Positions 1-8,317 of a stretch of 64,000 nt of DNA are shown one piece after another. Where the stretch lies: NCBI GenBank assembly GCA_018242255.1, contig JAFECH010000350.1, positions 1 to 64,000 on the forward strand, read 5' to 3'. The first letter of the stretch is position 1; every line of letters starts with the position of its first letter. Made by a program: the position numbers and the translations under genes. Below the pieces are notes generated by a model that was given only the letters and a program-made list of their open reading frames with translations, was not told the DNA's origin and did no database searches. Source of the stretch: Pseudomonadota bacterium (lineage in GTDB: Bacteria; Pseudomonadota; Alphaproteobacteria; Rhizobiales; Hyphomicrobiaceae).

Positions 1-1
1 A

Positions 2-520
2 ATGTTCGAGCACGTCGGGCTAAAGGATTACGACACGTTCTTCGAGACGGTCCGCCGAAGTCTCAAGGACGAAGGCATCATGCTGTTGCATTCAATAGGA
101 CGGCTCGACGGGCGCAGCGCGATGAACCCGTGGTTCGAGAAATACATTTTCCCCGGTAGTTACGTTCCGTCTCTGGCGGAGGTGCTTCCGGCAATCGAGA
201 AGGCTGGCTTGATCGTCACCGACGTCGAGGTCTTGCGCCTGCATTATGCCGATACGCTACTGGCGTGGCGAAAGCGTTTCATGGCACGACGCGCCGAAGC
301 CGCGGCGGTGCTCGGCGAGCGCTTCTGCAGAATGTGGGAGTTCTACCTTGCCGCGGGTGAGGCCGGTTTTCGGTACGGTGGCTTGATGGTCTTCCAGATC
401 CAACTCGCCAAAAAAATCGATGCAGTGCCACGAACCCGCGACTACATCGCAGCGGAAGAAGCCCGTCTGCGTAAGCGGGAAAAACAGTCGAAATCAGAGC
501 ACACGGTTGCGGCCGAATAA
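2..520 (+). CDS. cfa: Cyclopropane-fatty-acyl-phospholipid synthase, C-terminal part (5' end outside window)
   Basis: The reading frame is open from the left edge, so this is the last 172 codons of a longer gene. It begins at the conserved MFEHVG segment of the SAM-dependent CFA-synthase fold and runs through the C-terminal region that usually follows (IFPGSYVPSLAE, then LHYADTLLAWRKRF and GLMVFQIQLAKK). The family transfers a methylene group from S-adenosylmethionine to unsaturated acyl chains of membrane phospholipids. The highly charged tail (RLRKREKQSKSE) is typical. The N-terminal lipid-binding and SAM-binding parts cannot be seen, so a related fatty-acid methyltransferase is not excluded. 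It ends 15 bases from the convergent DUF374 gene. Confidence 0.85.
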   Translation: MFEHVGLKDYDTFFETVRRSLKDEGIMLLHSIGRLDGRSAMNPWFEKYIFPGSYVPSLAEVLPAIEKAGLIVTDVEVLRLHYADTLLAWRKRFMARRAEAAAVLGERFCRMWEFYLAAGEAGFRYGGLMVFQIQLAKKIDAVPRTRDYIAAEEARLRKREKQSKSEHTVAAE

Positions 521-535
521 CTGCGAGTTCCGCTG

Positions 536-1279
536 TTAGAGAAACAGGCGTCCTGATCCGCTCTGCTTGGCGTCGGCCAGCGGCTGACGATCGCTTGCTT
601 TTGCCAGTTCGTAAGCACGCGCCGTGACTGCATTGAGCGAAGTCTCGACCTCGAGTCGGGCTTTTTCGAGCGCTTCGTCGTCAGCATTCGAGGAGACGAA
701 AATGGGCTCTCCTCCAACCCACGCCAACCGCGACAGGGGCAAATTCACAGTCATTTTGCTCCAGGTATTCAGCACGAGGAAGCGCGACGTCGCTGCGGCA
801 ACTGGAATGATCGGGCGCCCGGACATTCGCGCGAGCGTCACGATGCCGTCGCCGGCGATCCGTGGCTGCCTAGGCGGAATGTCGGCCGTCATGGCGACGA
901 TGGACCCGTTGTCCAGCGCCTTCACCGCTGCGCGCAGTGCATAGGCGCCGCCGCGATCCCGCTTGCGGCCGCCGGCACCCGCTCCGCGGATCGCAGAAAT
1001 TCCAAAGCGGGCCAGAACCTGGGCTACGAGCTCTGCGTCGCCGTGGCGGGCGACCATGGCTTCGACCCGATACTCGCGGGTGTTCAGATCCGGCAGCATC
1101 ATGAATTGCCCGTGCCACATGGCCATGATGAACGGCACCTGGGCGCGAAGGCGATCAAAGAAGTCGGGCGGCTCGTAAACGGTGGCTGACGTTCGCCGGA
1201 CGGTCCGGATAAGACCGGCAACGAAGCGGCTCGACGCACTTATGGCGAAGCGATTTGTTTTTGATGGCTGACGGACCAT
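536..1279 (-). CDS. DUF374 / lysophospholipid acyltransferase-like protein
   Basis: A 247-residue protein with the plan of the DUF374 family, a branch of the LPLAT/LpxL acyltransferase fold. It shows a near N-terminal AMWHGQF segment, where the His is the expected catalytic residue, then MVARHGDAELVAQVLARFGI, and a later SIVAMTADIPPRQPRIAGDGIV block that normally binds the acyl acceptor. DUF374 members are thought to acylate lipid A or other envelope lipids, but the substrate here cannot be read from the sequence. It is convergent with the CFA-synthase gene, also lipid-related. The start is the first ATG of the frame; no strong ribosome site is visible. Confidence 0.8.
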   Translation of the reverse strand: MVRQPSKTNRFAISASSRFVAGLIRTVRRTSATVYEPPDFFDRLRAQVPFIMAMWHGQFMMLPDLNTREYRVEAMVARHGDAELVAQVLARFGISAIRGAGAGGRKRDRGGAYALRAAVKALDNGSIVAMTADIPPRQPRIAGDGIVTLARMSGRPIIPVAAATSRFLVLNTWSKMTVNLPLSRLAWVGGEPIFVSSNADDEALEKARLEVETSLNAVTARAYELAKASDRQPLADAKQSGSGRLFL

Positions 1280-1438
1280 TATCTTGTCGCGTGCGTCGTC
1301 TTTCCGAAATGCAGAGTCACAGTTGTGGTGCAGTTTGCTTGGACCGAAATTAGCTAAAGTTTGGCGAGAGGCAATCGCACCTCAGTCCTTAGCAGCGGTC
1401 GATTAACATGAGACGTTAATGTCATCGATGGCGATCTT

Positions 1439-1885
1439 TTAGATCAGCATTTCAATTCCGTATGTCATGATCAGAGCACACGTCATTGCGACCACCACGC
1501 AGACCAGGGATACGAGAACGTAATATCCGTCAGACGCGTGATGATCGTTCTCACAGACACGAATTTTCGCGGCATGCTTTTGCATACAGGAATCCAACAA
1601 ATAATAGGCCTTCTCATCTGAAGCGGGCGACATAAAGCTCTTTGCGAGCGCATACAAGCTGCGGGCTTCCGAAACCTCGGCCGCATTTGCGCGTGGTGCC
1701 TGCGGCGCTTCGTCCGAGTACGGCGTTCTGGCTTCGCGTAGGGACGACAGTGAACGGCGCAGCTCGCTGCTGGGCCGAAAATAAAGCGTCTGATGTGGGG
1801 GCGCCTTTTTGGTCACAGGCAGAATGCAAACGATGCCGCAGGGCAACCGAGGCGGGATTAACGCGCAGATGACAGGCGCGTTCAT
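1439..1885 (-). CDS. Hypothetical protein with C-terminal membrane anchor
   Basis: I do not recognise this protein. The frame is open to base 1978, but an internal ATG at 1885 avoids overlapping the divergent small gene starting at 1971. The product has a polar middle with several Ser/Arg/Glu residues and one clear hydrophobic helix in the last 30 residues (YYVLVSLVCVVVAMTCALIM), so it would be a tail-anchored inner-membrane protein. A still shorter version from 1633 would keep the helix and a SDEKAYYLLDSC segment. No neighbour suggests a role. Confidence 0.4.
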   Translation of the reverse strand: MNAPVICALIPPRLPCGIVCILPVTKKAPPHQTLYFRPSSELRRSLSSLREARTPYSDEAPQAPRANAAEVSEARSLYALAKSFMSPASDEKAYYLLDSCMQKHAAKIRVCENDHHASDGYYVLVSLVCVVVAMTCALIMTYGIEMLI

Positions 1886-1970
1886 AGTCAATTCATCGGT
1901 ACGGGCAGAAAAAAGGAGTGCATGCTGCAATGCAGCTAAAATACTCGCGCACGGACATACGAGGGTGGCA

Positions 1971-2168
1971 ATGGACAAATATCGTGTCGTCGTCTGGTGT
2001 GAATCCTGTCGGGGAGACGACGAAGGCTGTTTCGGGGGATCGTCTGAGGTTATCGGCGCCCAGTTTGCAACCTGGGAAGAAGCCGAGAAGGCCGGTGCCC
2101 ATTACTGCTTCGACTTGCCGTACCGCTACCGCGTCGAGCAAGCTGAACTGCACCAAAGTTACTTTTGA
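1971..2168 (+). CDS. Small conserved-looking hypothetical protein (65 aa)
   Basis: The open frame extends upstream, but the ATG at 1971 is preceded by GAGGG at a good distance and begins a compact protein, MDKYRVVVWCESCRG. It carries a CxxC pair near the N terminus, a GGSSEVIGAQFATWEEAEKAGAHYCF core and an aromatic C terminus. The shape (beta strand, loop, helix, strand) resembles small single-domain proteins of unknown function common in Hyphomicrobiales. The CxxC could bind metal or be redox active; this is inference. It stands alone, divergent from the gene at 1439-1885. Confidence 0.6.
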   Translation: MDKYRVVVWCESCRGDDEGCFGGSSEVIGAQFATWEEAEKAGAHYCFDLPYRYRVEQAELHQSYF

Positions 2169-2189
2169 AACAGAGGCTTAGGGCGGGTT

Positions 2190-2417
2190 TTAGGCTAAAC
2201 GCATAAGTTCCCGCTCTTGGCCGAGAGCTTCTTTCAGCGTCTTTTGGGCCATCTGCATCTTCCGCAGCATGTCCTCATAGTCGGCGGACGACTCAATAGC
2301 TTCTGCGAGCAGGTAGTCGGCCTGCTCGACCTTGGCTTCAAGGTGGGCGATCCGCGACCGGGCATCGAAGAGTTCTACCGGCTGATTGTTACTTACTGCG
2401 ATGCTTTCAACGGTCAT
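2190..2417 (-). CDS. Small coiled-coil hypothetical protein (75 aa)
   Basis: A 75-residue acidic, almost wholly helical protein. From about residue 18 to the end it is a heptad-like pattern of Leu/Ala/Met with charged residues (RIAHLEAKVEQADYLLAEAIES, then MLRKMQMAQKTLKEALGQE), so a coiled-coil dimer or adaptor is likely. There is no signal peptide or membrane segment. I do not recognise a family. It converges with the 65-residue gene ending at 2168. Confidence 0.5.
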   Translation of the reverse strand: MTVESIAVSNNQPVELFDARSRIAHLEAKVEQADYLLAEAIESSADYEDMLRKMQMAQKTLKEALGQERELMRLA

Positions 2418-2792
2418 GAGTACTATCCAAAGCTAAATTCGAAATAAAACGTTCTTACGTGGCTTTGGTTCCATCCAGCATTGAAGTGAGCTGTTGTTGC
2501 TGATGGGATGCGCGAAGCCGAGCTTTTGAACCGAGAAGCGCGTTTGCAGAGACGCTCGGTTTGCTCAGCCCCGTGGAGTTGTGAGGCAATTGCCGAGCGC
2601 GCTACGGTGAACAGTCATTTTTGTCGTCAAGTCATCGATTTTAATCCCGTGCTGCCCGTCCGAGGTCTTTTCGCCGCGCTCTTGAGAGCGCACATTCAAC
2701 AGTGCAGCCCTTTGCGCGATCGGACATGGGGGTTCGATCGGTTTCCGCTAGGTTGCGAACTGCCGAGGGAGAGACGAAGCGAGGAAAGAGCC
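2418..2792. other. 375-base gap without a convincing gene
   Basis: The stretch holds the promoter side of the minus-strand coiled-coil gene and the leader of the plus-strand gene at 2793. A plus-strand frame is open from 2508, but its residues before 2793 are Cys/Arg-rich with no family resemblance, and the ribosome site favours 2793. I see no RNA gene, repeat or clear terminator. Confidence 0.4.
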
Positions 2793-3047
2793 ATGGCACT
2801 CTATTCTGGCGGCGACCGAGACGACAACCCTCGATTCGGCGTTGGCATGCGCGAAGGCGATGGTGTGATCGACGTCTTGATCATTCTGCTGCTGGTCGGA
2901 TTTTCGCTCGCGCTTTGGTTTGTGTGTGGCGCGCTGCGTCCGATGCTGGACGATCCCAATCCGAGCTTGATGGCACATCCGGCGCCTGCATCGGGGCCTT
3001 ACATCGCGGGCTCGGTGCAGCCTTCACAGCATCTGGCAGGGAGGTAG
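2793..3047 (+). CDS. Small membrane protein of unknown function (84 aa)
   Basis: The frame is open from 2508, but the ATG at 2793 is preceded by GAGGAAAGAG and gives a sensible protein: a polar N terminus (YSGGDRDDNPRFG), one hydrophobic helix at about residues 27-48 (VLIILLLVGFSLALWFVCGA) and a Pro-rich tail of about 35 residues. It is probably a single-pass inner-membrane protein. I do not recognise the family. It converges with the diguanylate cyclase gene. Confidence 0.55.
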   Translation: MALYSGGDRDDNPRFGVGMREGDGVIDVLIILLLVGFSLALWFVCGALRPMLDDPNPSLMAHPAPASGPYIAGSVQPSQHLAGR

Positions 3048-3075
3048 AGCGCCCGGAATTTTTGCTGGCCGGACG

Positions 3076-4359
3076 CTAAATGCGGCGTGTCAAGCGCGCT
3101 TTGCGTTGAGAATGGCTGCGCGCGGCTTCTGCCACGGCATCGTAGACGTTCGAGTGCTCGTCGTCCGATCCTGCCAGATCAATCCGAACATTGCCGTCCT
3201 TCTGCTGGCGGACATCCTCTCGGCTTGAGAAGAGAATGACGCGATTGCGTCCAGAGCGTTTGGCAACATAGAGCGCGGCGTCTGCTTGAACGATCAAGTC
3301 GTTCAGCATCTTATGGTCGCCGACTTTGGATATTCCGACGCTGACCGAGCTGCTGAACAGTTGTTCGTCGGAAAAGAAACGCTTCTCGGCGAATTTCTTG
3401 CGAATCCGCTCGGCGACGAGCAGAGCCGTTTTTAGCGTTGCGTCGGGAAGTAGAACGACGAATTCCTCGCCACCAAGGCGTGCGGCGAGATCACCGTCGC
3501 GGACGGCGTCCCTCAGAATACCGGAGAACTTCTGCAGCACGGTATCGCCGATCTGATGGCCGTAGATGTCGTTCACTTGTTTGAAGTGATCGATGTCGAA
3601 GACGACGGCCACGATGGGTGTCGGTACGCGAAGTTCGGCGGCGCGATCGAAGAAAGCGCGCCGATTATAAAGGCCCGTCAGCGAGTCGGTTTCGGCCTCG
3701 CGTTTGTGGCGCCGCGTCAGGCGAATTTGATTGAGACCTAGCGAGAGAGCGCCGATGGCGGCGGTGTCAACGAGGCATACGATCAGATTGAGATTTTCAG
3801 CCCAATCGTCCGGCGGGCGGTTCATGACCCATTCGCCCTGCCGGGTCAGCGCATATGCGCAGAGGCCAAAGGACAAGCCGCCAATGATGTAGAGCGCAGC
3901 GAGCGTCGTCAGCAGCAGGGTGGATTCGATGCGGCAGCGCCAATACTCGAGACCTGTCAGGCACAAGATCAGCATCGCCGCCAGATTGAATACTATGTAG
4001 CAAAGGCCGTCGTAGCCCATGACCATCGGCGCGGCGGTGATCACGCTTGCGACAAGCGCGGCGATCATCAACCTTTTGACCGGTAGCACTGAGGTGCGGA
4101 ATTGGTAGGCAGCGGCGAGAAAAAACACCAAACCGACTTGGAGCGCCGAGAACGCCACGATTCCCATAAAGGGCGAGTATTGGGAGACGAAGTTGCCGTA
4201 GGCCGAGATGCTGACCACAAGGCACGTCGATCCGAGCGACCACGTCATCAGGGTGCGGTCGTTCTGTGAGACCATCCAGCTCACAAAAAATGTCAGCGCC
4301 ACCCCTGCACTGCAGAAGCTCAACGCGATCAGCAAGGAATTGTAGTCGAGTAGAATCAT
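3076..4359 (-). CDS. Membrane-bound GGDEF diguanylate cyclase
   Basis: A 427-residue protein. The first ~210 residues contain about six hydrophobic segments, which anchor it in the inner membrane and may sense a signal. A GGDEF domain follows, from about residue 228 (TDSLTGLYNRRAFF) to 390. The active site is GGEEF at about residues 294-298, a functional variant, and an RDGD inhibitory-site motif sits five residues before it, so product inhibition by cyclic di-GMP is expected. There is no EAL domain. The enzyme makes cyclic di-GMP from two GTP and would affect motility, adhesion or budding; which of these is not visible. About 40 polar residues trail the domain. Confidence 0.93.
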   Translation of the reverse strand: MILLDYNSLLIALSFCSAGVALTFFVSWMVSQNDRTLMTWSLGSTCLVVSISAYGNFVSQYSPFMGIVAFSALQVGLVFFLAAAYQFRTSVLPVKRLMIAALVASVITAAPMVMGYDGLCYIVFNLAAMLILCLTGLEYWRCRIESTLLLTTLAALYIIGGLSFGLCAYALTRQGEWVMNRPPDDWAENLNLIVCLVDTAAIGALSLGLNQIRLTRRHKREAETDSLTGLYNRRAFFDRAAELRVPTPIVAVVFDIDHFKQVNDIYGHQIGDTVLQKFSGILRDAVRDGDLAARLGGEEFVVLLPDATLKTALLVAERIRKKFAEKRFFSDEQLFSSSVSVGISKVGDHKMLNDLIVQADAALYVAKRSGRNRVILFSSREDVRQQKDGNVRIDLAGSDDEHSNVYDAVAEAARSHSQRKARLTRRI

Positions 4360-4539
4360 AGCCCGGACAATACCGACAAATTCTTTGCCGAGAATGACCG
4401 GCAGGTATCACGTCGGCCTCATATGCAACAAATGGGAATCGTTTGGCGAGTCGGATCCGGGCCGATCTCGCAGATAAAATGAACAAGCGGTAAATCGCTG
4501 TCAGTGCGCTTTTCGGTTGTGAGATCGGGCTCGCGCGCG

Positions 4540-5418
4540 TCAAAGTGGGTCGCGCTTCAGGGCTTGGCAGAGGCAGTGCGGGCCGCCGCCGCCGAGCGTG
4601 AACATCCGGAGGTCCGGATCGAACACTTCGATGCCGTGTGACAGCATACGAGCGTTCAGATCTTTGTTTGCGGCGGTCGACAATACGCGGTCGTTGCCGA
4701 GGGCGACGATGTTCGTGCCGAGCTGGGTTGCGTCATGATAAGAGACGGGCAGGATTTCATAGCCCTTCGCTTTCAAAAGATCGAGAAACCATGGCTGATG
4801 CGCGTCGGGGGCGACGGCAACGAGCTTTTTGTTGATGAAGCCGACCGACACGTCGAGATGCACGAAGTGCGACGGGAAGGGCACAGCGTAAGCTTCCCAC
4901 CCTTTCTCGCGGAACCACGAGCACATCTGTTCGGCGCCTTCCTTCTCGGAGCGTTCGCCGCCGTAACCGCAGAGGACAAATCCCGGTTCGACGACCATGA
5001 AGTCGCCGCCTTCGAAGTGTCCGGCGGTGATCATGTTCCAGATGGGGATGCCGGCTTCCTCGTAGAACTTCAACACCAACGCATAGTCGCCGCGGCGGTA
5101 GCGGGTCTGCAACATGGTGATGACGGCGCCGAAGGGCGTCATCACGCTCGAGTCTCGGGCGAAGACGCCGTATTTCAGTTCGGGTCGCGCGTCGAGCCAG
5201 TGGCAGGTGACGCCGGCTTGCTCAAAGACATCGACCATCTCGCGGTGTTGCGACATGGCGGCCTGCGCGTCGAAGTGCAGGCCGAGCGCAAGCGTTTGGC
5301 GGGAGACGGCCCCTACGGGCCTCCACTCGAAAAAGTCAGGCTTGCCGAGAAGAACATGCCGGAGCACGCCGGTTTCGGAATCGAGTCCCCAAGGAACGGA
5401 GACAGTCGTCGTGCTCAT
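4540..5418 (-). CDS. Amidinotransferase-fold hydrolase (dimethylargininase / arginine deiminase-like)
   Basis: A 292-residue protein of the guanidino-modifying superfamily (pentein fold). Visible catalytic positions are an FARDSS segment (substrate-binding Asp), HFEGGDF (Glu and Asp of the acidic site), HFVHLDVS (catalytic His) and GGGPHCLCQAL near the C terminus, where a Cys would be the nucleophile. Dimethylargininase releases methylamine or dimethylamine from methylated arginine; arginine deiminase releases ammonia. The substrate here is unknown. A frame upstream is open to 5727, but the ATG at 5418 overlaps the stop of the DUF1989 gene (ATGA), showing translational coupling. It is the last gene of the catabolic operon. 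Confidence 0.85.
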   Translation of the reverse strand: MSTTTVSVPWGLDSETGVLRHVLLGKPDFFEWRPVGAVSRQTLALGLHFDAQAAMSQHREMVDVFEQAGVTCHWLDARPELKYGVFARDSSVMTPFGAVITMLQTRYRRGDYALVLKFYEEAGIPIWNMITAGHFEGGDFMVVEPGFVLCGYGGERSEKEGAEQMCSWFREKGWEAYAVPFPSHFVHLDVSVGFINKKLVAVAPDAHQPWFLDLLKAKGYEILPVSYHDATQLGTNIVALGNDRVLSTAANKDLNARMLSHGIEVFDPDLRMFTLGGGGPHCLCQALKRDPL

Positions 5419-6008
5419 GCCAGAACCTCGTAGTGCGCGTCCGTCGGCGCACCTTTGTTGATGCAGATGATGTCCTGCGGGCAGGCGGACATGGCGACGA
5501 TGCAGTCCATCTCGGCTTTCAGCACGACGTAGTCGCCGGGTTTTGAAACCGGTTCTTCCCAGCCGATGGCGCCATCGGACTTCACCGGAATGTTCATCCA
5601 AAGATTGAGCGGCGAGGGCACTTCCGGCGGTGTCAGACCGAGGCCCGCCATGCCGGCGCGCAGATTGTCGGCGCAGTTGTCGTGGTAGTCGGTGACGCCC
5701 AGACCCTGATAACGATAGATGTCGCACGCGGCGATGAAGGTGTCGTGGATGCCAGGCGAGGTGTCTTCCACGAGCGTCAAGATCGGGCGGCGCTTGTTGG
5801 TGACGAGTTTGTCGCCGGGCATCGGCCGAATGCGGTCGATCGCGGCGCGCATGTGCTCCATCGACAGAAACTCGCCCAGATCGTTAGCGTTGAAGGCCCA
5901 GGTGTCGACGACCTGATGGCCATGCGTGTTGATGATCTTGATCGATTGTCCGGCTTTGAGCGCGACGGCGCGGCCCTGGCGCGCTGGGACGATTTGGATA
6001 TCGCTCAT
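5415..6008 (-). CDS. DUF1989 (urea-carboxylase-associated) family protein
   Basis: A 197-residue protein of the DUF1989 family. Conserved features are KIINTHGHQVVDTWAF near the N terminus, the FLSMEHMRAA block and the metal-site-like stretch CDIYRYQGLGV followed by YHDNCADN. Characterised relatives are the two subunits of carboxyguanidine deiminase encoded beside urea/guanidine carboxylases. Here there is only one paralogue and no carboxylase nearby, so the substrate must differ or the partner is the amidinotransferase-fold protein next to it. Its start and stop overlap both neighbours by four bases (ATGA). Confidence 0.85.
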   Translation of the reverse strand: MSDIQIVPARQGRAVALKAGQSIKIINTHGHQVVDTWAFNANDLGEFLSMEHMRAAIDRIRPMPGDKLVTNKRRPILTLVEDTSPGIHDTFIAACDIYRYQGLGVTDYHDNCADNLRAGMAGLGLTPPEVPSPLNLWMNIPVKSDGAIGWEEPVSKPGDYVVLKAEMDCIVAMSACPQDIICINKGAPTDAHYEVLA

Positions 6009-6793
6009 GGCTTCCCCTTTACGTTTGGAAATTCTTTGCGGATCGCGGCGGCGACTCCGACGGCATAGTCGTTTGCGAGCAGCTTGCCCTTTTCAGCCGA
6101 GCAGCCGTGCGCTGGCGACAGCACGCCGGAGCACGGCACCAACCCTGTACGCGTCGGGTACATGTCGTAGGGTGGAAAGCTTGCGGGCTTGTCGTCGGGC
6201 AACGCCGACAGATCGACGAGATGAGGATGGTGATGGAGCATCAGAGACGTTTCCATCACGGCGGCATGCTCAAGATCGTAGCCGGGAAAACCGTCGGGAA
6301 AGATCTTGTCGAGCGTCTCACGCTTGGTGAAATCCCAATATTCGAGGCGCATGACCTCGAAATCGTGAATGCCCATATAGGCGAGCTCACGTCGGGCGAG
6401 ATCGACGCCTTCGATCGTGAACATCATGTTTTCGTAGTGGCCGTTGATGAGAACGAGCTGGCGCGCGCCGTGGCGTGCAAACTCCTTGATGACGTCACGC
6501 AGCACATGGGCAAGTGTATCGGCGTCGAGACTGGTCGTGCCGCAGAAGTGATTGCCGCCGCCCATCTTGGGCTGCGACTTGTAACCGAATGACAGCACCG
6601 GCGCGACGACGGCATCGATCTGCTTCGCGACATCTGCCGCGACGGCGGTTGCAAGGAGAGCGTCCGTGCCCATCGGTAAATGCGGACCATGCTGCTCTGT
6701 AGCGCCAGTCGGAAGCAGGATGATCGCACCGTCTTCGATGCGTTTCTGGTACGTCGTCCAGCTCATCTCATTCATAAAGTTGCGGTCGGTCAT
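6005..6793 (-). CDS. Creatininase family amidohydrolase
   Basis: A 262-residue member of the creatininase family, metal-dependent enzymes that open cyclic amides (creatinine to creatine) or act on related formamides. The expected ligand motifs are present: GATEQHGPHLPMGTD (Glu, His and Asp), INGHYEN (His), and HAAVMETS (Glu). Substrate could be creatinine, another lactam or a cyclic guanidine; the family is too broad to say. The frame has an earlier ATG at 6811, but the ATG at 6793 has GAAGGAAAG at the right distance. It overlaps the DUF1989 gene (ATGA) and follows the dehydrogenase gene by 14 bases. Confidence 0.88.
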   Translation of the reverse strand: MTDRNFMNEMSWTTYQKRIEDGAIILLPTGATEQHGPHLPMGTDALLATAVAADVAKQIDAVVAPVLSFGYKSQPKMGGGNHFCGTTSLDADTLAHVLRDVIKEFARHGARQLVLINGHYENMMFTIEGVDLARRELAYMGIHDFEVMRLEYWDFTKRETLDKIFPDGFPGYDLEHAAVMETSLMLHHHPHLVDLSALPDDKPASFPPYDMYPTRTGLVPCSGVLSPAHGCSAEKGKLLANDYAVGVAAAIRKEFPNVKGKP

Positions 6794-6807
6794 GGATATT
6801 CTTTCCT

Positions 6808-7521
6808 TCAAACCATCGAGGCGCCGCCGTTGACGCCGAGAACCTGGCCGGTGATGAACGAAGCACCGGGACCGGCGAGAAACAGAACGGCTTCTGCGAT
6901 TTCTTCCGGCTTCCCGATGCGGCCGAGCGGGTTGCCTGTTTCAAGCCGTTTCCACTCGTCAGCTAAGTTTTCGAAATCGAGAAGCGGCGTGTCGGTCGGA
7001 CCGGGCGCCACGGCATTGACGAGAATGTCGGGGCCGAATTCCTTCGCCCAGCAGCGCACCATGGCGCTGACGCCGGCTTTGGTTGCGCAATAAGCCGCGT
7101 GATGTTCGCGTCCGAGTTGGGCCAGTTCGGAACTGAAGAGGATGATCTTGCCGCCCTTGCCGCGACTTTTCATCATCCGCACCGTTTCGCGCGTCACGAG
7201 AAACGTGCCCACGAGGTTGACGTCGAAGACCTTGCGGACGTCGGCTACCGGCGTGTCGAGCAGCGGACCGTAACGAAAGACGGCGGCCGAATTGACCATG
7301 ACGTCTATGCCGCCGAGCGCTTTGTCGGCCGCGGCGACCGCCTCTGCAACTTGGATCTCGTCGGTCACGTCAACCTGAAACGAGAGACCTTTCTCTATCG
7401 GTTCGAAATCAAGGCGCGCGACGCGCGCGTTATTCTTCTCGAAAAGATCGGCGGTCGCATGCCCGATGCCGCTGGCGGCACCGCAGACGACGACTTTCAT
7501 ATCTTTAAATGCTTTGCTCAT
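6808..7521 (-). CDS. Short-chain dehydrogenase/reductase (second of a pair)
   Basis: A 237-residue classical SDR. The nucleotide-binding GAASGIG motif is at about residues 14-20, an NSAAV variant replaces the usual NNAG, the catalytic YCATK pair is near residue 150, and the C terminus has the usual FITGQVLGVNGG. The coenzyme is probably NAD(H), since an acidic residue (RLDFEP) ends the second strand. It would oxidise an alcohol or reduce a ketone of the pathway intermediate. The longer frame upstream is not used: the ATG at 7521 overlaps the stop of the first SDR gene (ATGA). Confidence 0.88.
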   Translation of the reverse strand: MSKAFKDMKVVVCGAASGIGHATADLFEKNNARVARLDFEPIEKGLSFQVDVTDEIQVAEAVAAADKALGGIDVMVNSAAVFRYGPLLDTPVADVRKVFDVNLVGTFLVTRETVRMMKSRGKGGKIILFSSELAQLGREHHAAYCATKAGVSAMVRCWAKEFGPDILVNAVAPGPTDTPLLDFENLADEWKRLETGNPLGRIGKPEEIAEAVLFLAGPGASFITGQVLGVNGGASMV

Positions 7522-8291
7522 CCGAGAAATTCTCCGCGATCTACGCCAATGGCCTGACCAGTGACGTTCACTGCAAGGTCGCTGGCGAGAAAAAGGTAGA
7601 GACCGGCGACGTCCTGCGGCTCCATCAGGCCCGATAGGCACTGGGCGGCGATGACGTCGGCGAAGATGTCGGCTTCGCTGCGCTTGGATCTCGTCGCCAT
7701 GACTTTGGCTGAGCGCACAGAGGCGACGGTGCGAACCCAGCCTGGGCACACGGCGTTGACGGTGATACCGCGGGCCCCGAGTTCGCGTGCGAAGGTGCGC
7801 GTCAAACCGACGACGGCGTGCTTCGATGCGATGTAGGCTGCAAATTCGCCGACGGCGCTTTTGGACCAAACCGATGCGGTGTTGATGATGCGCGCGCCCG
7901 GTTTCAGAAGCGGTAGCGCGGCGCGCGTGACGTTCCAGGTGCCGCGAACGTTGATGTCCATGATGCGAGCGAACGTCTCGTCGACCTCGTCGCTTGGGTC
8001 GGTCAGCGGCGTGATCAATTCGAGGCCGGCGTTGTTGACGAGAACGTCGAGCCTTGAGATTTGCGCAAAGACATTCGCCACCGCAGACTTATCTGTGATG
8101 TCGGCGACGAAGGCGCGAACGGGACGGCCATAGGCCTTCGAGATTTTGTCCGCGGCCTCGTGCACGGTGTCGTCGTCGGCGAGGATCGCCAAGTCGGCGC
8201 CGGCTTCGGCGAAGCCTTCAGCTATGCCAAAGCCGATGCCGCGGCTTGCGCCGGTCACGAGGACGCTTTTATTTTTGAGATCGATACACAT
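7518..8291 (-). CDS. Short-chain dehydrogenase/reductase (first of a pair)
   Basis: A 257-residue classical SDR with TGASRGIG near residue 14, NNAG near 87, the catalytic pair in YIASK near 153 and VNVTGQAIGVDRG at the C terminus. It shares fold and motifs with the next gene but is clearly diverged, so the two probably catalyse successive or different steps, or form a heteromer. It lies 26 bases after the ABC transporter ATPase gene in the same operon. The substrate is not predictable. Confidence 0.88.
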   Translation of the reverse strand: MCIDLKNKSVLVTGASRGIGFGIAEGFAEAGADLAILADDDTVHEAADKISKAYGRPVRAFVADITDKSAVANVFAQISRLDVLVNNAGLELITPLTDPSDEVDETFARIMDINVRGTWNVTRAALPLLKPGARIINTASVWSKSAVGEFAAYIASKHAVVGLTRTFARELGARGITVNAVCPGWVRTVASVRSAKVMATRSKRSEADIFADVIAAQCLSGLMEPQDVAGLYLFLASDLAVNVTGQAIGVDRGEFLG

Positions 8292-8317
8292 CTGCTTTCC
8301 TGCGGCGCTTTGCGCTC

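Noticed and set aside
3797..4543. 248-residue frame overlapping the diguanylate cyclase on the same strand
   Set aside because: Out-of-frame shadow rich in Arg and Cys; the GGDEF protein covers the same bases with strong motifs.
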